Of a stretch of DNA of 64,000 nucleotides, positions 37,105-49,200 are shown in pieces. Numbering within the stretch: position 1 is the first letter of the stretch; every line of letters starts with the position of its first letter. The position numbers and the translations under genes were made by a program. The stretch is taken from contig OX359198.1 of the NCBI GenBank assembly GCA_947172415.1, positions 589,401 through 653,400 on the forward strand, given 5' to 3'. The notes under the pieces were generated by a model, which was not told the DNA's origin, made no database searches, and saw nothing but the letters and a program-made list of their open reading frames with translations. This DNA is from Chondrosia reniformis. Its lineage: Eukaryota > Porifera > Demospongiae > Chondrillida > Chondrillidae.

Positions 37105-37189
37105 TCATCCATGCAATATAGTCCATTCACACTAATATCAACAGTTTCCATACTTTAGATATAGCAAGTACTATTAAAAGGTATTGCAT

Positions 37190-37986
37190 CTACAAGTTTG
37201 GATATTTAAAGCCACAAAACTCCTGAGATGGAAATCGTGTCTGTATTGCAGCCACACAGCAAGAAGGAAGAACAACTCTTATATTTCTCCCTAAAATTCC
37301 CCACCACCATCGCACAAGCTGTCTATATGCCATGTACCGGTAGCGTGTGCATGCAATGTATAATACTATACATTAGTGTATGTATAGTATATATCCATTG
37401 CATTACATAAATAAACTAACTCGTGAACGTCTCCATTTATTGAGCTGATCCCATACTCTTGTCTATGCTGATAGCCAGCTGTTTGTAGCACCCAAACATC
37501 CAGACATACAGACTGAAATCCTTGGTGCTGCACTATACATGTAATACTATCACCATACTCGTTGGCCTTTTGTATAACTTCCCCAACTTCTTGGCAACAA
37601 AGTGATTCTCTAGCTGTGGGCATAGCTATACAACTACCACAATCACACCTATATATATATAGTGGTGAGCGACATTGGCGGTTTAATAGTGCTGTATATA
37701 TTCTTAAAAACGCTAGTAGAGGACAAGAACCTTACCAGTCGTTATTGCCTAGTCTTGCGCTATTGTTGGTAGTTCCATCAGTCCCTTCCGAATCCGAGTT
37801 AACGACTGATTCTTCAGATGATGATCGTCGTAGCGGTTCGAATTGATACGGCTCTATAACTCCAGTTGAAATAATCGCACTGCTGTCTCCGTACGTTTCC
37901 GAATCAGTACTTGAATCGTCTTCCTCTTCGTCGAAACTAGACGATTCGTAGCTCAGTTCTAAGCCGATAAAATCGTCTTCTTCCAT
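37190..37986 (-). CDS. P2X7 C-terminal-domain-like (ballast) protein
   Basis: Three exons. Exon 1 (37736-37986) starts MEEDDFIGLELSYESSS, is rich in Asp, Glu and Ser, and ends N-D-W at a GTAAGG donor. Exon 2 (up to 37648, acceptor TATAG) gives WCDCGSCIAMPTARE, CCQEVGEV, CIVQHQGFQSVCLDVWVLQT. Exon 3 (ending at stop 37190-37192) gives YRYMAYRQLVRWWWG, LGRNIRVVLPSC, FGFKYP-like end. The Cys pattern and VLPSC.V..IR..FP match the zinc-binding cytosolic domain of P2X7 receptors, which invertebrates also encode without the channel. No channel part is present. The exon 2/3 junction (about 37340-37430) is not resolved. It converges on the transposase-like gene with an 85 bp gap, so the two may travel together. 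Confidence 0.6.
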
Positions 37987-38010
37987 ACCGAAACCGTATG
38001 CAAAAAGGTA

Positions 38011-38033
38011 CTTCCGTTCCTGACGTGACGTCA
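38011..38033 (-). promoter_or_regulatory. CRE palindrome and ETS-like site
   Basis: A perfect TGACGTCA lies at 38026-38033 and a CGGAAG (minus strand) at 38011-38016, 25-50 bp 5' of the proposed ATG of the P2X7-like gene. Function is inferred from position only. Confidence 0.35.
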
Positions 38034-38378
38034 CGAACGTCCAGCTCTCAATGTTTTTTCTTGCTGTTTGTCTTCGCCCACGCAAATTTGTTACATATTT
38101 TTGTTAATTTAACTAAAACTAAAGCGTTCTGACTTCTCCCATGTGCGCCTTTAAACTACCCACTATTATACATAACTTTTAGTGAAAAGTGAAAATGAGC
38201 ATTTCAGTGGCCCTTTAAATTGAGTAAAACTTCAAATTCAGTCTTAGTGGAATATAATATAAAGGTTAATGTGTACGTATGTATGTTTAATGTATATAAT
38301 AATATATAATTCAAACTTTATGTTCATGTGTATATGTGTAATAATATGCATGGCTTATTGGTTGCATTTATTATATAT

Positions 38379-38526
38379 AAGATCAGTGGATTTCATATGA
38401 ACATCAGCAACAATTAGTTATCTTAAGACCAGCCTTTTGCAGATGAAGATCTTCGTGGTTGAAACATTCAATAACTTGTATATATAAACAATTACTGCTA
38501 CTGATGCTCATATAAAATCCACTGAT
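38379..38526. mobile_element. Foldback MITE, ATAAGATCAGTGGATT family, copy c
   Basis: Inverted ends ATAAGATCAGTGGATTTCAT and the complement of ATATAAAATCCACTGAT. The centre is GATGAAGATCTTCGTGGTTG. Flanking TTTAAATTGAGTAAAACTTC also flanks copy b at 27660. Confidence 0.7.
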
Positions 38527-38743
38527 GTGTATACAGTATTATATGTATAGATAAAAAATCATTTTTATATTAAATGGATAATGTATTATTATACAACCAA
38601 TATCGATCATACATTCTTATTATAAAATAATGTAGAGTTCAAACTTTACTATAATTCTATATACGTAGATAAGAAAAGGTATAAATCAAATGATATCAAA
38701 TAATAATAATAATGGCTATAGTGTATCACACAAAAACTCAAGA

Positions 38744-40366
38744 TCAATATGGCAACATGTTCACATCTTCATCCTCCCTTCTCTCATCTTCATTATTATT
38801 GCCTGCTTCATACCAATCTTTCATTTTCCTCTTTCCAAAGTAACCAAGACCAGCCACTAACAAGGTTGATATTACATACTCCATCAACTTGGTGCTATCA
38901 AAGAGAGGTACCGATGAAATGTCCCTGTAACGTCTCAATATGGCAATAGCATATAATGACAAGCCTGTATAAATGAACACTAAAGCAATGCAAAAGAAGA
39001 TAGTTACATAATTGCTACAAATGCAACAATTCTTAGGATGTCTCAACATCAGATACACTTCATGTAGAATGACTACAATTGCTGCTAACAGTAAAATAAA
39101 CCAGAAAGTGTAAGTTATAGTTTCTAAGGGTGAGTCTATAAATTTCATTCCAAGATACACAATGACTACTCCAATTACCTGAATACTATAGAGTGGACCC
39201 GCCCATCCAAGAGATACTGCATGACATCTGATCACCCTCCTCCATCTTGGAGATATTTGCTGCTGGTTATTAGATGTATCATTAAGATATTTGCCTATTT
39301 TTCTATAAATGAGTGGATATTGACCTATAAAGATGATGAACATTAATATTTCAATCATGAGAGCAATCACAGAGTCCGGAAGGAAAATCTCGGGATAGTA
39401 CTCTTCATGTGACATCAGAAGTAGAGTACATTGTAGGTTGCTCCCAAAATAATAACTGATCAATAACAGAGACAGACACCAAGTAAAGAGTTTGATTTCA
39501 GTTAATCTTTTTGTTTGTCTCTTTTGACTTTGATTCAGAACAAAACTGAAAATTTTATTCTCACTTCTGATGAATCTTATCATTAGCAAATTTCCAAGAA
39601 GCAATACCCCAACAATAGCAATGTTCTTTGCTAGAGTGAAGGTCCAACTTGAAGGAGCAAAAGGTTTTTCTATGTTAACAGGTGAAAGTGTATAGAGTGA
39701 TAATCCATATGGTTTTCCCTCATACCACATTGGTACATATGAAAAGAAAACCCCTTGTTGGTCATTCATTACCTTTAGAAAGTATAGTAAACTGAAAGTG
39801 CATAATATATATACATAATATATAATCTATATGTATAGCAATTGTGATTATATATTGTATCAATCATGAATGATTCTTACTTTAGTTGCAAAGTCCTGCA
39901 AAATGGAAGGATGACATAAAGTTGGAATAGTCAAGCAAAGTGATTGTGGTAGATAAATCGAATCCCTTTCGATGAAATGAAGCATGAGAGGAGGTAGTGC
40001 TAAATAGTAATAATAGCAGTACCACACGAATATATCACAATCCTTAGTGTTCCACTGACAGCACGGCTTCTCTATATCTAACACTGTGTTATTCTGACTA
40101 GTTGCATTGATCATTTTGAAGTGGAACACTTTGACCCGCTTTAAGAAATTGAAAATTTCCTTTATATCCAGTGGATTGCCAAAGTAATCACGAATACCAA
40201 AGTGCTTGTTTCCACTTCTGAGGGCATCCATCATCTGATCTAACTTCTCCACACATTCCTTGTTCTTGTAATTTTCCTCTCCACTTGTGTATCTAACCTG
40301 AAGCAGTACTAACATCAGTAAGTAGACAATGAAGGTTGAGGATAGAGGACACTTTGAATAAGTCAT
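38744..40366 (-). CDS. Seven-TM tandem-array protein, copy 10 (intact)
   Basis: Exons 39881-40366 and 38744-39772, with the shortest intron of the array (108 bp, GTAAGA donor), give 504 aa. First subfamily. The ectodomain patch (HFIERDSIYLPQ) is the same as in copy 1. The loop after helix 4 is GMKFIDSPLE, unlike any sister. The tail reads GNNNEDERREDEDVNMLPY. It is the last array member on this side; unrelated single-copy genes follow. Confidence 0.8.
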
Positions 40367-41671
40367 AGCTGCACTTCGAATTCTATCAGCTGCAGAAAGG
40401 GGCAATTTATAAAATTTGGCTTTTAAAAAGTTACCTTGAGTTTTAGAGATTTAACAAAGCTATAGTTTTATTTAAACCTCGAGCTCTTGAACACCTTTGT
40501 TAGTCATTTATCACCTTTTATAATATCAATTAATGCTTTTAGACCGGCTTTAGATCTTAAAGATTCCCTAATATTTCAAAAATATAATCATATAGTTATA
40601 ATTAATGATAAATCATGTATTACAGAACAGTAAAGTATTGTATAATATTGTTATGGCTAGATTCAATATAATGCATTTTCAATTTGTAAGTCACAAAGTT
40701 CATCAGAAATTGTTATACTGTAATTGGGGAAAAAAAAAATTGTGTGGAAATTTTCGTGTGATAAAATTGCACGAATAAATGAACGAGCGATTTGGTCAAC
40801 CAAATCCAAATATTTTATACCGAAAATTTCCCACGGTATTGTATCATAGAGTACGGTATAAATCACCAAAGAGTCGATTTTCTGTTATATTCGGGTATTT
40901 GCAGCCATTCATTCACACTTTTCGAATGCAAAAACATGTTTCGACGCTCTACAGCGTTCAAAAAGCGGTTAACCAGTTATAGGCCCATTTCCGAAATTCA
41001 TTTTTTCATCATCTTCTTTTTTTCTAATGGGCTAGCGCTAACATGCCAACTTATGCGGGCACATACAAGTTATAAATCGCCATAAATTTTCCGATCTAGG
41101 GAATAGACAGCCTTAAGTCCGAAGCGTCCTACATGAAGCATGTTAATTGTCAAAATCGAAAATTGTGGTCTTCTCGGCCGCCTTTTTTAGATTAACAGAT
41201 TCGGTATATAACAATGATAAGGCTATATGTATACAGAAGTTGTATATATACTGAAATTTAAGTAACTTAACTATACACTAGGCGTATAGGAATACATGAT
41301 AGCTACATGTAGATTGTTCATGATCATTTTAAAACTGGATCGGCTATAGGCCTATATGTAATATAAATAGTTTGTAACAGAAAATGTTTTATACTTTTTA
41401 GTATATATATAATGTTGTGGACTAATACACGAAAGCAAAAGAAAACCTAAGTACAATAAATAATGAATGGCAAATAATAAAGTAAAATTAAATAATTAAT
41501 ATAAAAAAAACAAAAAATAATAGCTTTGCTTTCTTGTATTAGTCCAGAGTTCGTCTGGTTATTTAATTGTATCAAAGGCAATTAGGACCTTTAAATTTTA
41601 ATCATCAATCAGTTTTCCACTAGCGAATTATTTTAAATAAGAAACTCTTTTTCTTTTTAAAATTTTTAGAC
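40367..41671. other. Boundary region between array and NDUFA5
   Basis: The first ~250 bp are array 5' flank. 40720-41180 holds moderately GC-rich sequence with no gene I can support. From 41390, AT-rich sequence leads to NDUFA5. Confidence 0.4.
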
Positions 41672-41698
41672 ATGCCTATTACGCAACAACTAATTAAA

Positions 41699-42674
41699 AT
41701 GGCGAGCGGGGCTTTGAAGAAGGTACCTTGATGCCACAGACATTATAGTGTATTTATAGGCAGTTTTGTATACTAATTATTGTATATAATGTTACTTTCG
41801 CTTCGCAGAGCACAGGAATAATGGGTTATGCTGTAGTTTCAAACGCACGAGAGGTTAGTTTTGTTAGTTGATTTTATCGCTTGAATTAGGTCAAATTGTA
41901 CAATAAAATCTGCTCTTTCACAATTTCAATGCTATAATTTCCTATTTCTTAGTTTGTATGTACTGAACCTAATCATACATTTTGAATAGCTGTATTTGTT
42001 GTATTTATGTTGTTACTACGTATATGTATGCATATAAATGTTTGTGATTAGTACACTACTGCGTCTAATTGCTGATTGAATTATTGATGCTATCGTTTCA
42101 TATAGCATGTATATTATAGTCTTGTATGGATTCTTATTGGAATACTTTTTAATAGATTCTGTGCAACTTGTATGGTCAGACACTTAATGCATTGTCACGT
42201 ATTCCCAAAGAGACCTCCTACAGGAGATATGCGGAACAGATAGTGAGACAGCGTTTGCAAATTGTGCAAGGAGAAACTAGTGTACCAGTTATAGAACAGA
42301 AGGTTGGATGTGGACAGATTGAGGAGCTGATAGATCAGGTAAGTAGACATTCAAAAAGAACCTCCAGAAAGACTTCCAGGATCACTGATGAAGGATGGTA
42401 TTCTCAGAAACAGTTATATGACCCAGTAGAGCAGGAGAATAAAGAATAAAGAAAAGACTCTTGTATCCTCATCCAAATCTCTCACTTCATACTGACTTTC
42501 CTTTATAGCTAAGAACCTCATTGTATGTGCACTATATATGTAATTACTATATCTCTTGTTGTTCTCGTTTTGTAGGCTGAGAGAGAGTTGTCTTTGGCCT
42601 CTAAAATGGAGGAGTGGAAACCATGGGAACCGTTGCTAGGGGAACCACCACCTGGCCAATGGAAGTGGCCTTAA
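41699..42674 (+). CDS. NDUFA5: NADH dehydrogenase (ubiquinone) 1 alpha subcomplex subunit 5
   Basis: A nuclear-encoded accessory subunit of mitochondrial respiratory complex I, in the matrix arm. Four exons (41699-41722, 41809-41853, 42156-42338, 42576-42674) with canonical GT-AG junctions, all phase 0, give 116 aa, the same length as I recall for the human protein. Landmarks are [55 protein letters not shown] and the C-terminal WKPWEPL...PPPGQWKWP. An in-frame ATG at 41672 would add nine residues (MPITQQLIK); I prefer 41699 because it matches the family start. An AATAAA overlaps the stop codon (42673-42678). Intron 3 starts with a copy of the dispersed hairpin motif; reading through it gives only a short unrelated tail. 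Confidence 0.95.
42375..42435 (+). repeat. Hairpin-motif repeat in NDUFA5 intron 3
   Basis: CAGGATCACTGATGAAGGAT, then GGTATTCTCAGAAACAG and ATATGACCCAGT. It matches 49440-49520 in a plexin intron and, in reverse, about 44836-44885. Confidence 0.6.
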
Positions 42675-43234
42675 TAAACTTACAGTATACTACGATGCAT
42701 CTCTGGGTAATGTACTGTTGAATTATTTCCGTTATGTATGTGAATATATATTGAGTTACAGTTTTACCAGATATCTGTAGTGCTTGGTGACTCTTTATAT
42801 ATATATAGTCACTAAATAATTCATACATAATAATAGAGAAAGCCTGCATATATAATTATAAACATTTGTCATAAGGTATACAGTTTGATAAGCTGACAAC
42901 TTAAATATATATAATATTATAATTTCAGCTAATTATATATAAGTGGTCTTTTGATCCATAACTTCCATTGCTAGCTACATATATACGTATAGGATGCAGC
43001 TTGTTTATATAGCTGACTTGTGAAGTTGGTTGTTCCATATTTTTGTCATCCCCAAATTTGCTGACTTTAGCCATGAAGCAATGGAATTATAATTAAAAAG
43101 TACAATTAATTAATGCTGCAAATGGAAAAATTATTTTCCCTTTTTGTTGCAAAATATATAACAATCAAACATTACAACAATATACACATTATTCATGCAA
43201 GTAACTTGTTGGTCATGTGATAGTCACATGATAG
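42675..43234. other. Shared 3' region between NDUFA5 and plexin
   Basis: 560 bp between convergent stop codons; AT-rich, presumably the two 3' UTRs. The repeated TCATGTGATAGTCACATGAT at 43213-43232 is a small palindrome next to the plexin stop. No gene. Confidence 0.5.
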
Positions 43235-46200
43235 TCACACAACAGCCTTTCTAATGGAGGAAAATGTTTGAGCTTGATGTGAGAGGCCAGTATTGTCTAA
43301 GCATTCAGTGACCTGTAGGATAAGATGACATCATGAGGATGGTTACTATGGAAACCAATAGAAAGTTTACCGTTTCAGAGTGTTTGTTTACTAGGTTGAA
43401 TAGTCCGTAAGTAACTCTGTCTATGTTGACCCCAGATTGAGTGTTAAGGAGTGCATTCTTGTATCGATTTGAAAGTTTTGATAAATATTGTTTTACTTGT
43501 TGACGTGAGACTGGTGGCTGGTTTCTGATGTCATCAAAATACCTTGAGAAATACACAGAATGGAATAGCTAGGTCATATAGATAGATGCAATTGATGATC
43601 CTTAATCAAGGTATTTAATTGTATATACAAGATGCATTTGGCAGTTACTTTCTGATTGTAGTTTTATACTTCTTAACATCCTTGTGGAATAGTAATCTTC
43701 CAGCAGGAGCATCCTGTAAGTAGGGAAGGGTGCGGTGGATGTGTGGATGGATGGGTGGGAGGATGGGAGGATGTGTGGATGGATGGGAGGATGTGTGGAT
43801 GGATGGGAGGATGTGTGGATGGATGGGAGGATGGGAGGATGTACGTATGGATGGATGGGAGGATGTGTGGATGGATGGGAGGATGTGTGGATGGATAGGA
43901 GGATGTGTGGATGGATAGGAGGATGTGTGGATGGATAGGAGGATGGATGGGTGTGGTGGATGGTTGGGAGGGTTGGAGGATGTGTGGATGGATGGGAGGG
44001 TGGATGGTTGGGAGGGTTGGAGGATGTGTGGATGTATGGGAGGGTGGATGGGTGTGGTGGATGGTTGGGAGGGTGGGAGGATGGGAGGATGTGTGGATGT
44101 ATGGGAGGGTGGATGGGTGTGGTGGATGGATGGGAGGGTGGATGGTTGGGAGGGTTGGAGGATGTGTGGATGTATGGGAGGGTGGATGGGTGTGGTGGAT
44201 GGTTGGGAGGGTGGGAGGATGGGAGGATGGGAGGATGTGTGGATGTATGGGAGGGTGGATGGGTGTGGTGGATGGTTGGGAGGATGGGAGGATGTGTGGA
44301 TGGATGGGAGGGTGGATGGGTGTGGTGGATGGTTGGGAAGATGGGAGGATGTGTGGATGGATGGGAGGGTGGATGGGTGTGGTGGATGGTTGGGAAGATG
44401 GGAGGATGTGTGGATGGATGGGAGGATGGGAGGATGTGTGGATGGATAGGAGGATGGGAGGATGGGAGGATGGGAGGATGGATATAGACATACTCTTGTG
44501 AGTCTTTCTTCGCTGACTGAACAACTGTCCATTAAAGCTTGTGCAACAACTGATAGGCAAGCGTCCATTGTGTGTGATTTGCTAATGTCAAACAAGAACT
44601 CGGGATTCTTCAAAATATTGACCCAAAATCTCAGAACATATCTATAAGAGTAGGAGAAATGAATAAGTGATACAACCTAATCTATTAATACTATGAGTCA
44701 TTGAGGGTATACGTATATAAATAATCTAAATGCTACATCTATGTACTTTAGAATAAAGGCCTATAGGAAACTAAACCTAGTGAGAGCTTTGGATGAGGAT
44801 ACAAGAGTTTCTCCTTCTACTTTTCTTCTTGGCCACTTGGTCAGACAACTGTTTTCCACCCTTCTTCAGTAACCCTGGGAATCTTTGTCTTTTTCTGGAT
44901 CTTTCATAAGTCCTACACTGGAGGAGATACACTACGCAGAGAATTCATTTCTGGGTATAGTCTTACGTGTTACATTTCCAGATGTGTGTGAGGTTGTTGG
45001 CAGTTATACCGCTTTCCATCCCCTCCTGATCCAGTAAGTCAAAGAGATGCTTCAAGGGAATAGGTACCGGATTACTGTTTACATTGGCATAGACGGCAGA
45101 CACGGATCCAATGCTTGAGAGTGGATTACTTGTAGTAAACACACAGTCAACAAAGTCGTCCACAAACTTCTGTAGTACACTCTGCAAAGCCAAACATATT
45201 CATTTAGTATGTAGTCTGTATTACAGCATAGGCTATTGTTAGGTGTATAAATTACCTTAGTGTACATCATTTGTGGGAAAAATATTTCTGTCATCAATTT
45301 TCTGCCTGCAAATGGTGAACTTCCTAAAGTAGGATCTACCTGCTTTGACTACATACAATAAATTGAAAAATATATTCCAGGTTAACTTTGAATACTAAGT
45401 TTTATATCCATATTAGTATATTTTTAGGAAAATTTGTATATTCTTGTATACTAACCATATGCCATAAATGATGCCCGTCGGATGAGAACTTGGCTGCCGC
45501 CTTCTGGTGCCTCAGTGTGCCAGAGCCATCGTGATCAACCATCAGCGTACCCAGATGATCAAAGACTAAACAAAGTTTATCATTCATCACACATTGCAAA
45601 ATTATCATTTACAAGTACGTATATTATTTCACTAATAATAATTAATTATGATGAAGTTAAAATCCATTTGATGAAGTTTCATGCTACGTAGGTAACTGAA
45701 AGGTAAGAGTCTGAGTCATGTCAGTTTTGTGAGAAAGATTTACGGATCAAAACATCCTGGATATTGATTATTTGTGAACTCCAGTGGCTGCACTATCGCT
45801 CAATAACTCTTACCTTTCAAAGTTACAAATCATCAAATATTTCAAGCGAGTGCTGAATGTGCTTGACTTACCATGGCCATTTGAAGGTCTTTCAGTTCTT
45901 GGTATTAATCTAAATACAGCCCCTATTGCCGGAATCTGAGTGGTGGAATTGGTCATGTGACTTATGTAATGCTTACATATACATATGTGTTCATCTATGT
46001 AAAACAATTACTGAAACCAGCACAGCCCTTACAATGTCAGTTATCATGGCTATATACACATAAAAAATGTTAAAATTCTAAAATTAAGCTACGTAATACT
46101 ATAGCTGGCCTAGAAGAACTTGTCTGTAAAAAATTTGTTAATTGAAGGAGCTCCCTAACCTTATAATGTTTGAGTGTGTTAATTCTCTTCCATGAGCCAT

Positions 46201-49200
46201 CAACAAGGGAACTCTTATCATCATCCCTTAGGGTTATTGAGTCCTTTGGCTGAACCTTGTACTCCAGGTCCACTGTAGCAATACCATGACGATCAGACAC
46301 TTTCACCGACCTGTAGAGGACGTCCATTATCTTTTCTTTGGCTTGTGAGATGGTATCGCAGTCAAGGAGTTTCACTGTAAACCGGCCTCCATCTTCACTC
46401 TCAACTATAGCTATGATTTCCTATAATAGAGTACGTACAGGGGTTTACTAAAGTAGACTGAAAGGGGAAAACCCCAATACTAGGCTATATACAACTGTCA
46501 AGAAACAAACTGCACCTCAGAGACACTCAAAAGACTAAAATCTTGGCATAGGTAAAAGAAATCCCCATACAGTGCAACTATATACTGTATATACGTATAA
46601 TTCATATACTGTATACGTACGTATATGTACATATAATTCATATACTGTATATCTGTACATATAATTCATATACGTACTGTATATACGTATAATTCATATA
46701 TATACGTATAATTCATATACTGTATATATGGGATGTTAGTTAATTCATATATTATAATTATATACTGCACTGTGGTGTGTGGTGTGTTAGTTAACTCACT
46801 TTTGGATCTTCAACTAGACTTCTGAGAATAGTTCTCTCTGAGAGGGAATACTTGGCTTCACCTGTGATTACATCGACTGGCCCCTTCTCCAACTGGCTCT
46901 TGGTTGCCTTCATAAGCATATACAGAGCACAACCAGGAGAGTCCTGGGAGAACAGGAAATATATAGGAAGTACATGAGGAGCAATAATATTGAAATATCT
47001 GAACAGGAAATAGGAAGTACATGTGGAATATATAATTATCTATTTAGTTCATGTACATGTACGTATACTGAATTATCTCAATCTGCATGCCCTATTCCTT
47101 TAATATAGGCTTATATATGACTTAAAGTATAGACATATATACTGTAGATATACGTACACATAAGGTGCAACCTACGTACATACATAAGAGAATGATGCAA
47201 TAATTAGTATTCAAACACTTCAGGACATGCTCACCTCTAAGTGGTCTCTAAGGCATAGGGACAGCCAACAAGAAGCCATCTTATCTACCACAGACTGATT
47301 TCTATAAAAGGTGTGTCACATAAAGAGAGGGTGTGGTCACATAAAGAGAGAGGGTGTGGTCACATAAAGAGAGGGTGTGGTCACATAAAGAGAGGGTGTG
47401 GTCACATAAAGAGAGGGTGTGGTCACATAAAGAGAGGGTGTGGTCATATAAAGAGAGGGTGTGTCATATAAAGAGAGGGTGTGGTCATATAAAGAGAGGG
47501 TGTGGTCACATAAAGAGAGGGTGTGGTCACATACAGAGAGGGTGTGGTCACATAAAGAGAGGGTGTGTCACACATGAAATTCAAGAAGCATGTACAATAT
47601 GTCCAATTGACATACTTTCTCATAAACAAGTGTGCTTCTCCTCGAGTGTTCAGCATCTCAATCTGATCAGAAATGAGCAGGCGTAACACACTGCAATAGG
47701 GAAACAATGGAGTGGTACTGTATTAATCTGGATCCGACCTCCTTACTGATTAAGGGACTTACTCAGTTGCATACTCTAAATTTTGACACAGTAATATCAT
47801 TAGAAGTTGTGCAAATTGGCTCCTAAATGCAAAAACGTCAATACAATTAACAAGACATACACAACACATGATGTTTTTAATTGACTGTCTATTCAAAAGT
47901 GATATATGTATATATATACAACAAGATCGTACTGTACAGATAAAAGGAAGTTCAAATGTAATGTCACTTTATGAACAACAAGGAAAGAGAATTACCTCTG
48001 AATAATATCAAATGACTTTTGCTGCTCGAGTGCTCTTATTGTCATGAGAAGAAACTTCTTATCCTGAATGAGTCTTCGGAACTCACTCAACCCATTCAAG
48101 AAATCTCTGGTTTTGACCACATTATTCTACATACATTAGTATATAGCTGATACTGTACATGCACTGTAGTCATTTTAGAAAAGATAGTGAGAGTCATTAT
48201 AATTATGTAAACAGAAATTTATGACAAATTTAAAAATTCAAATCTTTTTAATATGAAGTACAGCTATAAGGTCATAAAAAGTAGGATTATATATAAGCTC
48301 ACATGTATAGCAAGTACGTAGGACTAAAAGCTCACATGTACAGGAAGTACGTAGGGCTATAATCTCACATATACAGGAAGTACGTAGGGCTATAAGTTCA
48401 CATGTACAGGAAGTATGACTATAAGTTCACATGTACAGGAAGTAGGACTATAAGTTCACATGTACAGGAAGTAGGACTAAAAGCTCACATGTACAGGAAG
48501 TAGAACTATAAGCTCACATGTACAGGAAGTAGGACTATAAGCTCACATGTACAGGAAGTAGGACTAAAAGCTCACATGTACAGGAAGTAGAACTATAAGC
48601 TCACATGTACAGGAAGTAGGACTATAAGCTCACATGTACAGGAAGTAGGACTATAAGCTCACATGTACAGGAAGTAGGACTATAAGCTCACATGTACAGG
48701 AAGTAGGACTATAAGCTCACATGTACAGGAAGTAGGACTATAAGCTCACATCTAAAGGCAGTAAAACGTCTATTGGTTCTCCATCCTGAAAGAAGCAGCG
48801 AAATACATAGCCAGGGAGGTCTCTGTAAGGGAGCAACATTGTGTTTTGGTCTCCGATGGTCTCCTCAATCTCCGCATGAAGCTCAGCAAAGCCTACAGTG
48901 AAAAATAAGCAAACCTCATTAAGAGACCCTTTAACAAAATAAGAAGCCTTACATAGGAGACCTACGTAATAAGTAAATAAGAAGGAAGGATCCATTAAAA
49001 ATAAGAAGCTCTTATACGTATAAGAGACTCATAGGTGACTATTAATGTCTAAAATGTACAAAGTAAGAGGTCCCAGATGACTAAGAGATCACTAATTGAT
49101 AAAAACTGTATCAGGGGATACAAATAAGAAACCACACACAAACACAGTGGGCCACTATTAAGAGACCAACTCACCAGATTTGACAGTGTTGACAACACTG

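Larger units (their letters stand above)
43235..48126 (-). other. Plexin: GAP and Rho-binding domains (14 exons)
   Basis: Exons 47996-48126 ([15 protein letters not shown]), 47763-47822, 47616-47690 and 47235-47301 ([12 protein letters not shown] across the junction), 46800-46943 ([18 protein letters not shown]), 46160-46420 ([21 protein letters not shown] ... [12 protein letters not shown]), 45872-45935, 45456-45565 (LWHM end), 45256-45348, 44967-45181 ([13 protein letters not shown]), 44494-44641 ([20 protein letters not shown]), 43649-43713, 43371-43542 and 43235-43312. The arginine pair usual at LLRRTESV is Arg-Lys here. Confidence 0.9.

Noticed and set aside
4616..40410. Plus-strand ORFs opposite the array exons (for example starting MATCSHLHPPSSHLHYYHLL)
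   Set aside because: Antisense shadows of the seven-helix coding exons.
43645..44613. Long overlapping ORFs on both strands (up to ~320 codons) rich in Pro-Ser-Ile-His or Trp-Met-Gly-Gly
   Set aside because: They arise from a stop-free minisatellite within a plexin intron. The minus-strand ORF merely joins the real exon at 44494-44641 and the 43649-43713 exon to the repeat.
47354..47707. ORFs across the GGTGTGGTCACATAAAGAGA repeat (WSHKERV and TPSLYVT repeats)
   Set aside because: Pure translation of a tandem repeat beside true plexin exons.
48297..48749. CRISPR-like regular repeats
   Set aside because: Units are contiguous without unique spacers, in a eukaryotic intron; a minisatellite.
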